A stretch of 64,000 nt of DNA from VAZQ01 sp963725185 (GTDB taxonomy: Bacteria > Pseudomonadota > Alphaproteobacteria > Rhizobiales > Xanthobacteraceae): contig CAVRXO010000006.1 of assembly GCA_963725185.1 (NCBI GenBank), positions 868,001 to 932,000 on the forward strand, written 5' to 3'. Of the stretch, positions 8,281 through 17,294 are shown in pieces (position 1 is the stretch's first letter; every line of letters begins with the position of its first letter). The notes below the pieces were generated by a model, which was not told the DNA's origin, did not search any database, and saw only the letters and a list, made by a program, of their open reading frames with translations. Made by a program: the position numbers and the translations under genes.

Positions 8281-8345
8281 GCATTTTCAGGAAAAGCATG
8301 CCCTCGCGAATGCGGGCTGGAAACCGGTTTTCCGTCCGAAAATGC
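8281..8345. repeat. Imperfect palindromic intergenic repeat (rhizobial REP-like)
   Basis: Outer arms GCATTTTC (8281-8288) and GAAAATGC (8338-8345) are perfect inverted repeats, and inside is the palindromic core GGAAACCGGTTTTCC. This layout resembles a short repeat that is very common between genes in Bradyrhizobium-type genomes. It lies directly behind rpsU and could act as its terminator. Confidence 0.55.
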
Positions 8346-8356
8346 GATAATGCAAA

Positions 8357-9172
8357 CTAGTCATCGGTTCGATCGAACCGATCGCCCAAGAACGTCTCGA
8401 CTGCCGCCAGCGCGCCGAACTGGTCGAGATTCTCGTGCTCGCCCTGCGGAAAGCGCACGAAGCGCTTGGGTTCGCGTGCCAGCCCGAATAGGCGCTCGCC
8501 ATATTCGATCGGCACGATCGTGTCGCGCGCGCCGTGCAGCACGAGCAGCGGTGCCGCGACCGCACCGATGCGCAAGTCGGAGCGGAACTGGTCCTTCATG
8601 AGCCAGCGCACCGGCACGAAGGGATACTGGCGGGCCGCAAGATCCACCGCCGAGGTGAACGGAGCTTCGAGCACGAGACGCCCGATGGGTCGTCCGGACG
8701 ACAATGCCACCGCCACGCCAGTGCCAAGCGATTCGCCCCAAACCGCGATCCGCGCGGCAGGATAGCGCGCGGCCGCAAACCCATAGGCGGTTTCGGCATC
8801 GATCAGGAGACCGGCTTCGGTCGGATGTCCACTCGACCCGCCAAAGCCGCGATAGTCGACGGCGAGAAGGCCGGTGCCGCCGGCGGTGAGCGCGCGGAAG
8901 CGTCCCGCCCGATGCCGCAACGAGCCGCCGTTGCCGTGCAAATAGAGCACGACTGTCCGATCGTCGCGCGGCGGCACATGCCAGGCGATCAAACTTTCGC
9001 CATCGCTCGTTTCAAGCATGAGTTCCTGCGCCCCCGGCAGGCCCGCAACGGCGGGCGGAATTCGGGCCTTGTCCGGAAAATACATCAGCGTGCGTTGCAC
9101 CACATAGAGCAGCACGACGACCGCGAGATATCCGACCGCAAGGACGATCAACGTCCATTTCAACAGCGCCAT
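8357..9172 (-). CDS. Membrane-anchored alpha/beta hydrolase (BEM46/ABHD13-like)
   Basis: 271-residue serine hydrolase with one N-terminal membrane anchor (residues 5-27) and the globular domain outside or facing the membrane. The triad is visible: nucleophile Ser148 in GESLG, Asp217 in HGARDT and His246 in GEHENLD. The oxyanion region is LYLHGNGGS. This arrangement matches the BEM46/ABHD13 group of hydrolases, whose physiological substrate is unclear in bacteria. It is divergent from the hydrolase-LuxR fusion gene. No partner gene indicates a pathway. Confidence 0.85.
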   Translation of the reverse strand: MALLKWTLIVLAVGYLAVVVLLYVVQRTLMYFPDKARIPPAVAGLPGAQELMLETSDGESLIAWHVPPRDDRTVVLYLHGNGGSLRHRAGRFRALTAGGTGLLAVDYRGFGGSSGHPTEAGLLIDAETAYGFAAARYPAARIAVWGESLGTGVAVALSSGRPIGRLVLEAPFTSAVDLAARQYPFVPVRWLMKDQFRSDLRIGAVAAPLLVLHGARDTIVPIEYGERLFGLAREPKRFVRFPQGEHENLDQFGALAAVETFLGDRFDRTDD

Positions 9173-9287
9173 GGCCTGATTCTAGCACCGCTGCATGACA
9201 AGAATTCAGGTTCCCGCTCGAGCGGCACATCACGTTGGCGTCCGTATATGCTACGCTCGCGGACCGCAATTCTGGGAGCTTACGACA

Positions 9288-10838
9288 TTGCCAGAGACCC
9301 GGTACGCCAAGAGCGGCGAGTTCCGGATTGCATACCAGGTCGTGGGGCAAGGACCGCTCGACCTCGTCTTTGTGCCCGGCTGCCTGTCGAATCTGGACCT
9401 GAATTGGGAAGAGCCGAGCTTCAGCCATCTGCTTCACCGGCTTGCGGCCGTCACGCGGCTGATCCTGCTCGACCAGCGTGGGACTGGGTTGAGCGACCGG
9501 GGCGATGGCGGCGAGCCCGCGAGCCTGCGGACCCACGTGGATGACGTGCGGGCCGTGCTGGATGCCGTCGGCAGCGGGCGAACCGCCGTGCTCGGGGCGT
9601 CCGAGGGAGCCGCGATATCGATCTTGTTTGCCACGACCTATCCGGAGCGTGTGCGCGCGCTGGTGCTCTACGGCGGTTATGCCCATTTCTCGACTTGGGT
9701 GTTGGGCCCAGAGGCATTGGCAAACTTCACGCATCACCTCGAGACCTCGTGGGGGAGCGGCGGCACGCTAAATCACTTTGCTCCCGGGCGCTGCGAAGAC
9801 GCGGGCTTCAAGGCGTGGTGGTCTCGATTGGAGCGTCTGTCGATCAGTCCGACGGCGGCCATCAGGCTCGGCCGCACGAACGCTCAGATCGATGTCCGCC
9901 ATGAGCTCTCCGCGATTCGGGTCCCCACCCTGGTCCTGCATCGAACCGATGATGCATGGGCTGGGATCGCGGGCGGTCGTTATCTCGCCCGGAAGATCGC
10001 CGGCGCCCAGCTGGTCGAGCTACCCGGGCGCGACCATCCGATCTGGACCGGCGACGTGGACCGCCTCGCCGACGAGGTCGAAGAGTTCCTGACGGGGGAG
10101 CGCCGCAACGAGAGTAGAGAACGGGTTCTGGCCACGCTTGTGATCGCCCGCCTGGTGGGCCCGGAGCGGCTCGCTGCCCGGCTTGGCGACAGCCTTTGGA
10201 GCGAGCGCATCGATCGGCTGCGCGAAGCTGCGGCGGAAGCCGTTGCACGCCACGGCGGTCATTTGATTGGAACGAGCGGCGAACAGGTCAGAGCGCACTT
10301 CGACGGGACCTCTCGTGCCGTCCGCTGCGCGGTCACGTTCCGGGACGCTGCGAAGAAGCTCGAACTCCCGCTCGCCGCTGGAGTGCATGCCGGCGAGATC
10401 GATCTGCGCGACGGATCGATTGCGGGCCTCGCCTTGCACGTAACGGAGCGGGTGGCTGCCCGCGCCTCTGCCGGCGAGGTCCTGGTCACCGGGATCGTCA
10501 ACGACCTCATGGCCGGCTCGAGCGTGCATTTCATCGAGTACGGAAACGAGGCGATCGAGGGATTGGCGAGCCCGGTGAGACTGCTGGCCGTCATGGCCGA
10601 GCAGCACCTCGAGCCGCACGTCCGCGCCGCCCGGGCGCCAAATCTGGAAGCGCTCACACGACGCGAACGCGAGGTGCTGGCGCTCGTCGCCGAGGGCCGC
10701 AGCAATGCCTCGATCGCGCAACGCCTGCGCCTGAGCGAGCATACGGCGAAACGGCATGTAGCGAATATCTTGCTCAAGCTCGATTTGCCTACGCGCGCAG
10801 CAGCGGCCGCGCTGGTTGGCCGCCAACCCGACGCCTGA
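9288..10838 (+). CDS. Alpha/beta hydrolase - degenerate nucleotide cyclase - LuxR HTH fusion
   Basis: About 516 residues with three regions. Residues 1-285 are an alpha/beta hydrolase (YAKSGEFRIAYQVVGQGPLD) with Ser105 in GASEG, Asp about 221 in HRTDD and His250 in GRDHP. Residues 280-434 resemble a class III adenylate/guanylate cyclase, but both metal-binding aspartates are missing: FTDI is replaced by LVIARL and GDG by SGE (330-332). Residues 453-514 are a LuxR helix-turn-helix (LTRREREVLALVAEGRSNA, then LRLSEHTAKRHVANILLKL). It is probably a ligand-sensing transcription factor using the hydrolase fold as sensor. I choose TTG at 9288 (GGGAG upstream, where homology starts); an in-frame ATG at 9195 has no ribosome site. 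Confidence 0.8.
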   Translation: MPETRYAKSGEFRIAYQVVGQGPLDLVFVPGCLSNLDLNWEEPSFSHLLHRLAAVTRLILLDQRGTGLSDRGDGGEPASLRTHVDDVRAVLDAVGSGRTAVLGASEGAAISILFATTYPERVRALVLYGGYAHFSTWVLGPEALANFTHHLETSWGSGGTLNHFAPGRCEDAGFKAWWSRLERLSISPTAAIRLGRTNAQIDVRHELSAIRVPTLVLHRTDDAWAGIAGGRYLARKIAGAQLVELPGRDHPIWTGDVDRLADEVEEFLTGERRNESRERVLATLVIARLVGPERLAARLGDSLWSERIDRLREAAAEAVARHGGHLIGTSGEQVRAHFDGTSRAVRCAVTFRDAAKKLELPLAAGVHAGEIDLRDGSIAGLALHVTERVAARASAGEVLVTGIVNDLMAGSSVHFIEYGNEAIEGLASPVRLLAVMAEQHLEPHVRAARAPNLEALTRREREVLALVAEGRSNASIAQRLRLSEHTAKRHVANILLKLDLPTRAAAAALVGRQPDA

Positions 10839-11032
10839 GCCCGCTTAGCCCGATCGGACCATTGGCATCATGGGCCGTTTGGGCGAAGCGCCGTATGGCC
10901 GTTTGTCCGATGTTCGGGGTCCTGGATGCGGCCGCCGAAAAGGCAAAGGCCGCCGGCCGGTCACAATAACGGCGGTCGGAGTCACGCCCGCAGCCGCCTC
11001 TACCGAGGCCGGAAGAAACCGAGGAGGAAGCT

Positions 11033-11395
11033 ATGTCGACCAACACCGATATGGTCACGGGCGCGGCCATCAAGCGCGCCATCGAAGGCCGCGACGGACG
11101 CATGCTGGCGAGCTTTTACGCCGACGACGCGGTGGTGCGGGTCATCGACCGCAACAATCCGCCGAGCAAGCCACGCGAAGTGAAGGGCAAGCCGGCAATC
11201 AGCGCGTTTTGGGACGACATCTGCACCCGCGCGATGACCCATAAGGTGGAAACCAGCATTGCGGAGGGAAATCGCCTGGCCTTCACGCAGGCGTGCACCT
11301 ATCCGGACGGCGCCAAGGTGTTCTGCGTGGCAATGATAGAGCTCAACGGCGGCAAGATCGCGCACCAGACAGTCGTCCAGGCCTGGGACGAATAG
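11033..11395 (+). CDS. SnoaL-like/NTF2-fold protein
   Basis: 120-residue protein of the nuclear-transport-factor-2/SnoaL fold: an N-terminal helix, RDGRMLASFYADDAVVRVID, then KGKPAISAFWDDI and alternating beta strands ending QTVVQAWDE. Members are small isomerases, hydrolases or ligand binders, and the activity here is unknown. The ATG at 11033 has a very strong GAGGAGG site. It stands alone behind the LuxR fusion gene (194-bp gap), so co-function with that regulator is possible but not shown. Confidence 0.8.
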   Translation: MSTNTDMVTGAAIKRAIEGRDGRMLASFYADDAVVRVIDRNNPPSKPREVKGKPAISAFWDDICTRAMTHKVETSIAEGNRLAFTQACTYPDGAKVFCVAMIELNGGKIAHQTVVQAWDE

Positions 11396-11522
11396 CGCGG
11401 CTTGCCGGGTCACCACGATCAGAGGACCACGCGATGGCAAGGATCTGGAGCCCCATATAGGGTCCGGCTCCGCAACGTCTCTCGCCTCGTCTGATCGCAG
11501 CCCGGCTCGACGACCGCCCGCC

Positions 11523-12920
11523 CTACAGCGCCTTGACGATCTGCTCGGTCATCTTCTTCGCGTCGCCGAACAGCATCATGGTGTTGTCGCGGTAGAACAG
11601 CGTGTTGTCGATGCCGGCATAGCCCGAGGAGAGCGAGCGCTTGCTGAACATCACGGTGCCGGCCTTCCACACTTCCAGCACCGGCATGCCGAAGATCGGC
11701 GATTTCGGGTCCTCCTTGGCCGCCGGATTGGTCACGTCGTTGGCGCCGATCACATAGGCGACGTCGGCCTGCGCGAATTCCGAGTTGATGTCCTCGAGCT
11801 CGAACACTTCGTCGTAGGGAACGTTGGCCTCGGCCAGCAGCACGTTCATGTGGCCGGGCATGCGGCCCGCCACCGGATGGATGGCGTATTTCACCTCGAC
11901 GCCTTCGGCCTTGAGCTTGTCGGCCATCTCGCGCAGCGCGTGCTGGGCCTGCGCCACCGCCATGCCGTAGCCCGGAACGATGATGACCTTGCTGGCATTC
12001 TTCATGATGAAGGCGGCATCCTCGGCCGAGCCCTGCTTCACCGGCCGCTGCTCGGCGCCGGCCGCCGGACCCGCCACCTCGCCGCCGAAGCCGCCGAGGA
12101 TCACCGAGATGAAGCTGCGGTTCATCCCCTTGCACATGATGTAGGACAGGATCGCGCCCGACGAGCCGACCAGCGCGCCGGTGATGATGAGCGCGGAATT
12201 TGCCAGCGTGAAGCCGATGCCGGCCGCCGCCCATCCCGAATAGGAGTTGAGCATCGAGATCACGACCGGCATGTCGGCGCCGCCGATCGGAATGATGATG
12301 AGCCCGCCGATGGCGAACGACGTGAGCGTGAGAGCCCAGAAGGCGAGATAGCTCTGGCCGCGCACGAAGCAGACGATGAGGGCGAGCAGCAGCACGGCCA
12401 GCGCGATGTTGATCGACATGGCGCGCCGGCAGCATGATCGGCGCGCCGCTCATGCGGCCCGACAGCTTGAGGAAGGCGATCACCGAGCCCGTGAAGGTGA
12501 TGGCGCCGATGGCGACGCCGAGCGACATCTCGATCAGGCTCTGGGTGTGGATCGCGCCGACCGTGCCGATGCCGAAGGCGGCCGGCGCGTAGAGCGCGCC
12601 CGCCGCCACCAGCACCGCCGCCATGCCGACCAGCGAATGGAAGGCGGCGACCAGCTCCGGCATCGACGTCATCGGCACGCGGCGCGCGATCACCGCGCCG
12701 ATGCCGCCGCCGATCGCCATGCCGAGCACGACCAGGCCCCAGGCGAGCGCGATCGGCCGGCGGATGCGCGGCGAGCGTGGTCACGATCGCGATCGCCATG
12801 CCGACCATGCCGAACAGGTTGCCGCGCCGGCTCGATGTCCGGACTGGACAGGCCGCGCAGCGCCAGGATGAACAGAACGCCGGCGACCAGATAGAGCAGC
12901 GCGGCGAGATTGGCGTTCAT
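11523..12920 (-). pseudogene. pntB: NAD(P) transhydrogenase subunit beta, PntB (frameshifted in this sequence)
   Basis: Membrane plus NADP-binding subunit of proton-translocating transhydrogenase (hydride from NADH to NADP+ driven by proton flow). The reading starts at 12920 (MNANLAALLYLVAGVLFILA), continues in a second frame (MVGMAIAIVTTLA), a third (VPMTSMPELVAAFHSLVGMA, LPARHV) and ends in a fourth stretch covering the last 298 residues (GFTLANSALIITGALVGSSG, then VIIVPGYGMAVAQAQ). Shifts lie near 12835, 12775 and at 12414, where one extra base separates the HV and INIALA codons. The span equals 466 codons, normal for PntB, so sequencing error is more likely than decay. It is the last gene of the pntAa-pntAb-pntB operon. 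Confidence 0.85.
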
Positions 12921-12932
12921 CGGCGCGCGCTC

Positions 12933-13354
12933 CTATTTCTTCTTCTGGTACATGCCCAGCATGCGCTGGGTGACCAGGAAGCCGCCGAAGATGTTGATCG
13001 AGGCGAACACCAGCGCGACGAAGCCGAGCGCGCGCGCCCAGAGCGGCCCCGCATCGTCGCCGACCAGCGGGACCCCGACGGCGAGCAGCGCGCCGACCAC
13101 GATCACCGAGGAGATCGCGTTGGTCACCGACATCAGCGGCGTGTGCAGGGCCGGCGTCACCGACCACACCACGTAATAGCCGACGAACACCGCCAGCACG
13201 AAGATCGAAAGCCGGAACACGAACGGATCGACGGCAGCGCCGGTCGCCACATGGGCGCCGGCGCCGCCCGCGGCGGCGATGATGTCGAGCTGGGCGAGCA
13301 CGATGTCGTGGCGTCGGTGCTCGCGAAGCCGACCGGCGGGATCAGGGTCAGCAT
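12933..13354 (-). CDS. pntAb: NAD(P) transhydrogenase subunit alpha part 2, PntAb (one frameshift)
   Basis: Small membrane part of the alpha subunit in the three-gene form of transhydrogenase. It starts MLTLIPPVGFASTDA at 13354 (GGAG upstream). A frameshift near 13310, apparently the loss of one C in a run, moves it to the frame with HDIVLAQLDIIAAAGGAG and the three transmembrane helices (FVFRLSIFVLAVFVGYYVVW, SVIVVGALLAVG, LGFVALVFASINIFGGFLV), ending RMLGMYQKKK. The length of about 140 residues is normal. It lies 12 bp upstream of pntB. Confidence 0.85.
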
Positions 13355-13418
13355 GGTCAAGTCTCCTTAAGTCCGTAACGGTCACGCAGCCCCAAGCGTG
13401 CGCCGGCACGCCGCAGTC

Positions 13419-14616
13419 TTACGTTGCGCTCACCACGACCGCGTTCACACACCGCACGCACCACGCAGCACTCGCATACGCAGCATTCTTGGGGGCGAAG
13501 CTCGGATGCACGACCGCGCCGTCGCGCGTCAGCACCGTGGCCTTGACGATCTCGTCATCCCACTTCACCGCCAGCGCCTTGCGATTGCTTGTCGACCAGG
13601 ATTTCGAGGAAGCGCATACAGATTCTTGGCGTAGAGGCTCGAGGCCGAGGCCGCGATGCGGCCCGCAACGTTGAGATGGCCGACGATCTTGACGCCGTCG
13701 GTCTCGATCGACCTCGCCGGGCTTGGCCAGCTCGACATTGCCGCCGCGCTCGACCGCAAGATCGACGATCACCGAGCCCGGCCGCATGGACGCGCACCAT
13801 CTCCTTGGAGATGAGGCGGGGCGCCGGCCGGCCGGGGATCAGCGCGGTCGTGATCACGATGTCCTGCTTCTTGACGTGCTCGGCGACCAGCGCGGCCTGC
13901 TTGGCCTGATACTCCTTCGACATTTCCTTGGCATAGCCGGCCGCGGTCTCGGCCTGCTTGAACTCGTCGTCCTCGACCGCGACGAACTTGGCGCCGAGGC
14001 TCTCCACCTGCTCCTTGGCGGCCGGGCGCACGTCGGTCGCGGTGACGATGGCGCCGAGCCGGCGCGCGGTCGCGATCGCCTGCAGGCCGGCGACGCCCGC
14101 GCCCATGACGAAGACCTTGGCGGCCGGGATGGTGCCGGCCGCCGTCATCATCATCGGCAGCGCGCGGCCATATTCGGCGGCCGCATCGATCACGGCGCGG
14201 TAGCCGGCGAGATTGGCCTGGCTCGAGAGCACGTCCATCACCTGCGCACGCGTGATCCGCGGCATCAGCTCCATGGCGAAGGCGGTCACGCCGGCATCCG
14301 CCATGGTTTTGAGGGCGGCCTCATTGCCGTACGGATCCATGATGGCGATGACCAGCGCGCCTTTCTTGCAGCGCGGCAAGCTCGGCGGCGTTGGGCCGGC
14401 GCACCTTGAGCACGACGTCGGCATCCTTGACGGCATCCTGCGGACACGGTCGCGCCCGCCGCCGGCGAAGTCGGCGTCCGGAATGCCGGATTTGATGCCG
14501 GCGCCCGGCTCGACCGCGACGTCGGCGCCGAGCGCCTTCATCTTCTTGACCGTTTCGGGGGTCGCGGCGACGCGGTCTTCGGTGGGGTCTGCTTCACGCG
14601 CTACCGCGATGCGCAT
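13419..14616 (-). pseudogene. pntAa: NAD(P) transhydrogenase subunit alpha part 1, PntAa (frameshifted in this sequence)
   Basis: Soluble NAD(H)-binding subunit related to alanine dehydrogenase. It begins MRIAVAREADPTEDRVAATP at 14616 with GAGGAGAGGGG upstream. The first frame carries IMDPYGNEAALKTM, the NAD fold VFVMGAGVAGLQAIATARRL and ATDVRPAAKEQVESLG. Shifts occur around 14460-14415 (region before RRPTPP), near 13793 (extra C before MRPGSVIVDLAVERGGNVE), near 13716 (ETDGVKIVGHLNVAGRIAAS) and near 13618 (KALAVKWDDEIVKATVLT). The overall length of about 399 codons is normal. First pnt gene of the operon, 66 bp after the aa3-oxidase subunit IV-like gene. Confidence 0.85.
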
Positions 14617-14682
14617 TCGCCCCTCTCCTCTTGGATGGCCATGGAGGACGGCCGGTTGCGGATTTTGGCGCGGCGCCTTGCG

Positions 14683-14970
14683 TCAGGCCGTGACGGCAAG
14701 CGCGAGCAGCGACAGAACTGTCATGATCGCCATGGGAGCCCTCGCGCCGCTCATCAGGCCGCGCAGCGCGACCCCGGTTGCCAGCACGAAAACGCAGGCC
14801 GCGACGCCCCAGTGATCCGCCACCGCCCCGATCGCAAGCCCGATCACGATGTTGGCAACATGCAGGCTGCCGATATAGGCCATGTGCACAAAACTCTCGT
14901 AGGTCCCCTCGTGGGCCGCGAGATCGTTGCCTGTTGCGGTCGCGTATTCGACCGTTCCGTGATCGGCCAT
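14683..14970 (-). CDS. aa3-type cytochrome oxidase subunit IV-like membrane protein
   Basis: 95-residue protein. Its first 45 residues (YATATGNDLAAHEGTYESFV followed by a hydrophobic stretch) match the short bacterial aa3 oxidase subunit IV, usually a single-helix peptide of about 50 residues. Here two more hydrophobic segments follow (VAACVFVLATGVALRGLM and MAIMTVLSLLALAVTA), making an unusually long three-helix form. The ATG at 14970 has GGAGG 5 nt upstream. In relatives this gene often sits beside the pnt operon. An oxidase role is inferred from family only. Confidence 0.75.
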   Translation of the reverse strand: MADHGTVEYATATGNDLAAHEGTYESFVHMAYIGSLHVANIVIGLAIGAVADHWGVAACVFVLATGVALRGLMSGARAPMAIMTVLSLLALAVTA

Positions 14971-15095
14971 GCCATCCTCCAGCTCGAGCTTGTGCGATGC
15001 CAGCGGCCGGGACTTACCGCAATTGCCGCGCGAGGGCAACGGCGGCACCGCCTCGGCCTGCCGGACAGGGGGGAATCAATCGTGCGGCGCCGGTC

Positions 15096-16475
15096 TTACG
15101 AACCGGCGCTCGGCTCGAGACCGACCGCCGCGAGTGCCGCGTTCTGGCGCCCGGTGACGCCCGCGATCGAAAAATCCGCGATCGCCTCATTGAACAGGCG
15201 ATGGAAATTGAGCTCGGCGCCCAGATGAAGGAAGACGCCGCCGAGACCGATCGCGGCACGGTCCATGAAGACGAATTCGCGCGGGACCCGCACCGGTCCT
15301 TTTTCCTTGAGCGCCTGGTGCACCTGGAAGGCTTGCCGGCGGCCGTATTCGGACGGCTTGACCCCGTCGGCGAGAGTACGGACGCGATCTTCGAGCAAAG
15401 GCCCATAAATGAAGCGGGCCCAGATGTTGAGCGCGTCGATCAATGTCCGGCTGAGCCCGCGAAACCCCCAGGTCTCGTAGGCATGCACCACGAGGGCATC
15501 GTCGCCGCGCAAGAGACCGTTGTAGAGATCGACCACGCCGCCGACGAATTTCGGCGGAAAGATACGGATGCAGCCGTAGTCCAGGAGATTGATTCCGCCC
15601 GGCTCGGAGCGCTCCGCCGTGCCCTCCTGGAAGACCGTATAGTTGCCGAGATGCGGATCCCCGTGGATCACGCCGTAGCGGCTGAACGGGAACCACCAGG
15701 CGGTGAACATGGCGGTGGCGAGCCGGTTGCGGGACGTAAGCGAATTGCTCCGGTGCTCGAGCAGCCGCCGCCCTTCAAGCCAATCGAGCGTGAGCAATCG
15801 TCCGGTCGAGAGCTCAGGCCAGGGCCTCGGCACCCGGATGAGCTCGATGCCGCCCAGCATCGCGCGGTAAAGCATGGCATGCTTGAGCTCGCGCCGGTAA
15901 TCGAGCTCCTCGCGGATGCGGGCGCCGATCTCCTTGGCGATCTCGGTGGTGTCGATCGCCGGATCCATGCGGCGGTGAATGGCGAAGATCCATTGCAGCT
16001 GCTGGAGGTCGGCTTCGACCGCGGACTGCATGTCGGGATATTGCAGCTTGCAGGCCAGCTCGTCGCCCGCATGGGCGCGGGCACGATGCACCTGGCCGAG
16101 CGAAGCCGCCGCGGCGGGATGATGCTCGAAGCTAGCAAACTTGCGCTGCCAGTCGGGACCGAGCTCCGCCATCATGCGCCGTTTGACGAAGGCCCAGCCC
16201 ATGGGCGGGGCCTGGCTTTGCAGCTTGGCGAGCTCGGCCGCGTATTCGGGCGGCAGCGCATCCGGAATGGTGGAGATGAGCTGCGCCACTTTCATGATCG
16301 GGCCCTTGAGGCCGCCAAGGGCGGCCGCAAGCTCGATCGCGCTCTTGCCGCGATCGAGATCGAGCCCCAGGAAGCGCGCGCCGGCAAAGCGCGCCGCCAC
16401 GCCGCTCATATTGGCGCCGACCCGCGCATAGCGGGCGGCCCGGGCGGAGAAACGATTGGCCTCGCGGTCGGTCAT
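15096..16475 (-). CDS. AarF/UbiB (ABC1) family atypical kinase
   Basis: 459-residue UbiB/ADCK-family protein. The family is linked to ubiquinone biosynthesis and lipid handling and uses ATP in an atypical way. Visible landmarks: the N-terminal GPIMKVAQ, a variant of the K-x-G-Q motif with Val-Ala in place of x-Gly; the Ala-rich nucleotide loop AAAASLGQVHRA; the lysine in LACKLQYPDM; the catalytic HGDPHLGNY; and the metal motif LDYGC in the DFG position. No C-terminal membrane helices are seen, unlike UbiB itself, so ubiquinone function is not certain. The ATG at 16475 with AAGGTG is chosen over a GTG two codons earlier. Confidence 0.85.
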   Translation of the reverse strand: MTDREANRFSARAARYARVGANMSGVAARFAGARFLGLDLDRGKSAIELAAALGGLKGPIMKVAQLISTIPDALPPEYAAELAKLQSQAPPMGWAFVKRRMMAELGPDWQRKFASFEHHPAAAASLGQVHRARAHAGDELACKLQYPDMQSAVEADLQQLQWIFAIHRRMDPAIDTTEIAKEIGARIREELDYRRELKHAMLYRAMLGGIELIRVPRPWPELSTGRLLTLDWLEGRRLLEHRSNSLTSRNRLATAMFTAWWFPFSRYGVIHGDPHLGNYTVFQEGTAERSEPGGINLLDYGCIRIFPPKFVGGVVDLYNGLLRGDDALVVHAYETWGFRGLSRTLIDALNIWARFIYGPLLEDRVRTLADGVKPSEYGRRQAFQVHQALKEKGPVRVPREFVFMDRAAIGLGGVFLHLGAELNFHRLFNEAIADFSIAGVTGRQNAALAAVGLEPSAGS

Positions 16476-16566
16476 CGGCACCTTGCTGCGCCCGCAGGTT
16501 GGGCATCGAATGGGGACTTATGAAGGGGACGGGAAGAATTGGACGAAGGATTGAGCGCCCAAGCCT

Positions 16567-16962
16567 TCACGCCTTTGGCCAATTGTCGCGGAGCCAGCGC
16601 CCGAGGCTTTCCTCGCTGACCTCGCCCGCGGCAAGCGCCAGCATCATGGTGGTCGCGTGGGCTTGTCCAGGCGAAAAGCGCACGCCGTTCTTGCGCAAGA
16701 ACACCACCATGGTCAGGAACGCAATCCGCTTGTTGCCGTCCACGAAAGCGTGATTTTTGGCGAGGCCAAATGCATAGCTCGCCGCAAGCTCGGGCAGTCC
16801 GGCCTGCTCATAGTGCCATTTATTGATCGGACGCTCGAGGGCGGAACGCAGCAGTCCATCGTCCCGCAACCCGGAGGCTCCGCCGTATCGCCTTAGCTGT
16901 CGACTATGTATGGCGATGACCTGATCGTAGGTCACCCAAACCGGCTCCTGGGGAGGCGTCAT
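16567..16962 (-). CDS. doc: Doc-type (death-on-curing) Fic-fold toxin
   Basis: 131-residue Fic-fold protein of the Doc family. Doc phosphorylates elongation factor EF-Tu and halts translation. The Fic loop HAFVDGNKRIA (residues 71-81) matches the active HxFx[D/E]GNKRxA consensus, so catalysis should be intact. The ATG overlaps the stop of the upstream AbrB/MazE-type gene as ATGA, the usual antitoxin-then-toxin order. This is a chromosomal toxin-antitoxin pair between two housekeeping genes. Confidence 0.9.
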   Translation of the reverse strand: MTPPQEPVWVTYDQVIAIHSRQLRRYGGASGLRDDGLLRSALERPINKWHYEQAGLPELAASYAFGLAKNHAFVDGNKRIAFLTMVVFLRKNGVRFSPGQAHATTMMLALAAGEVSEESLGRWLRDNWPKA

Positions 16963-17183
16963 TTTGCCAAAGCGGCGAGCGTATCCCGATACTCGTCCAT
17001 GATCTCTTCGGCTATTTCCATGGTCCTCTCGAAATCGGGGTCATAGGGCAGTGCTTGAAACCCACCACCTGCAAGCTCGGTGATGTGAAGTTGCTGGCCG
17101 CGCTTAAGATCGAGGCGTTGCATCAGCTCACGTGGCAAAATGACCCCATCGGAATTACCGATTTTCTTGATTTCGATTTTCAT
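16959..17183 (-). CDS. AbrB/MazE-type antitoxin of the Doc pair
   Basis: 74-residue antitoxin: an N-terminal SpoVT/AbrB swapped-hairpin DNA-binding domain (MKIEIKKIGNSDGVILPREL, then LDLKRGQQLHIT) and a C-terminal tail rich in acidic and helical residues (RTMEIAEEIMDEYRDTLAAL) that should wrap the toxin. I start at the ATG at 17183 rather than the ATG four codons upstream because the homology starts at MKIEI and GGGA precedes it. Stop and toxin start overlap by four bases. It probably binds the AT-rich region 17196-17294 to control the pair. Confidence 0.85.
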   Translation of the reverse strand: MKIEIKKIGNSDGVILPRELMQRLDLKRGQQLHITELAGGGFQALPYDPDFERTMEIAEEIMDEYRDTLAALAK

Positions 17184-17195
17184 GCGATGTCCCAT

Positions 17196-17294
17196 GAAGT
17201 TCGAGTTAATCCCTGAGTTTTACGGACGTATAACATAAAATCGCGTCGCGTTCAACAGATGTAGCACAACCGTAAACTATTGATTTAATTTTGT
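17196..17294. promoter_or_regulatory. AT-rich control region of the toxin-antitoxin operon
   Basis: 99 bp, clearly poorer in G+C than the surrounding genes, upstream of the antitoxin and at the 3' end of pepF. It has a partial inverted repeat, GTTTTACGG (17217-17225) against CCGTAAAC (17270-17277), that could be the antitoxin operator. No hairpin terminator is seen for pepF. Confidence 0.4.

Noticed and set aside
13360..13385. TTAA at the pntAb leader as a CtrA box
   Set aside because: The second half-site has the wrong spacing (5 bp) and is not TTAA.
11523..14616. Programmed frameshifting in the pnt genes
   Set aside because: Too many sites, in both directions, no slippery heptamers or downstream structures, and pntAB are not known to use recoding.
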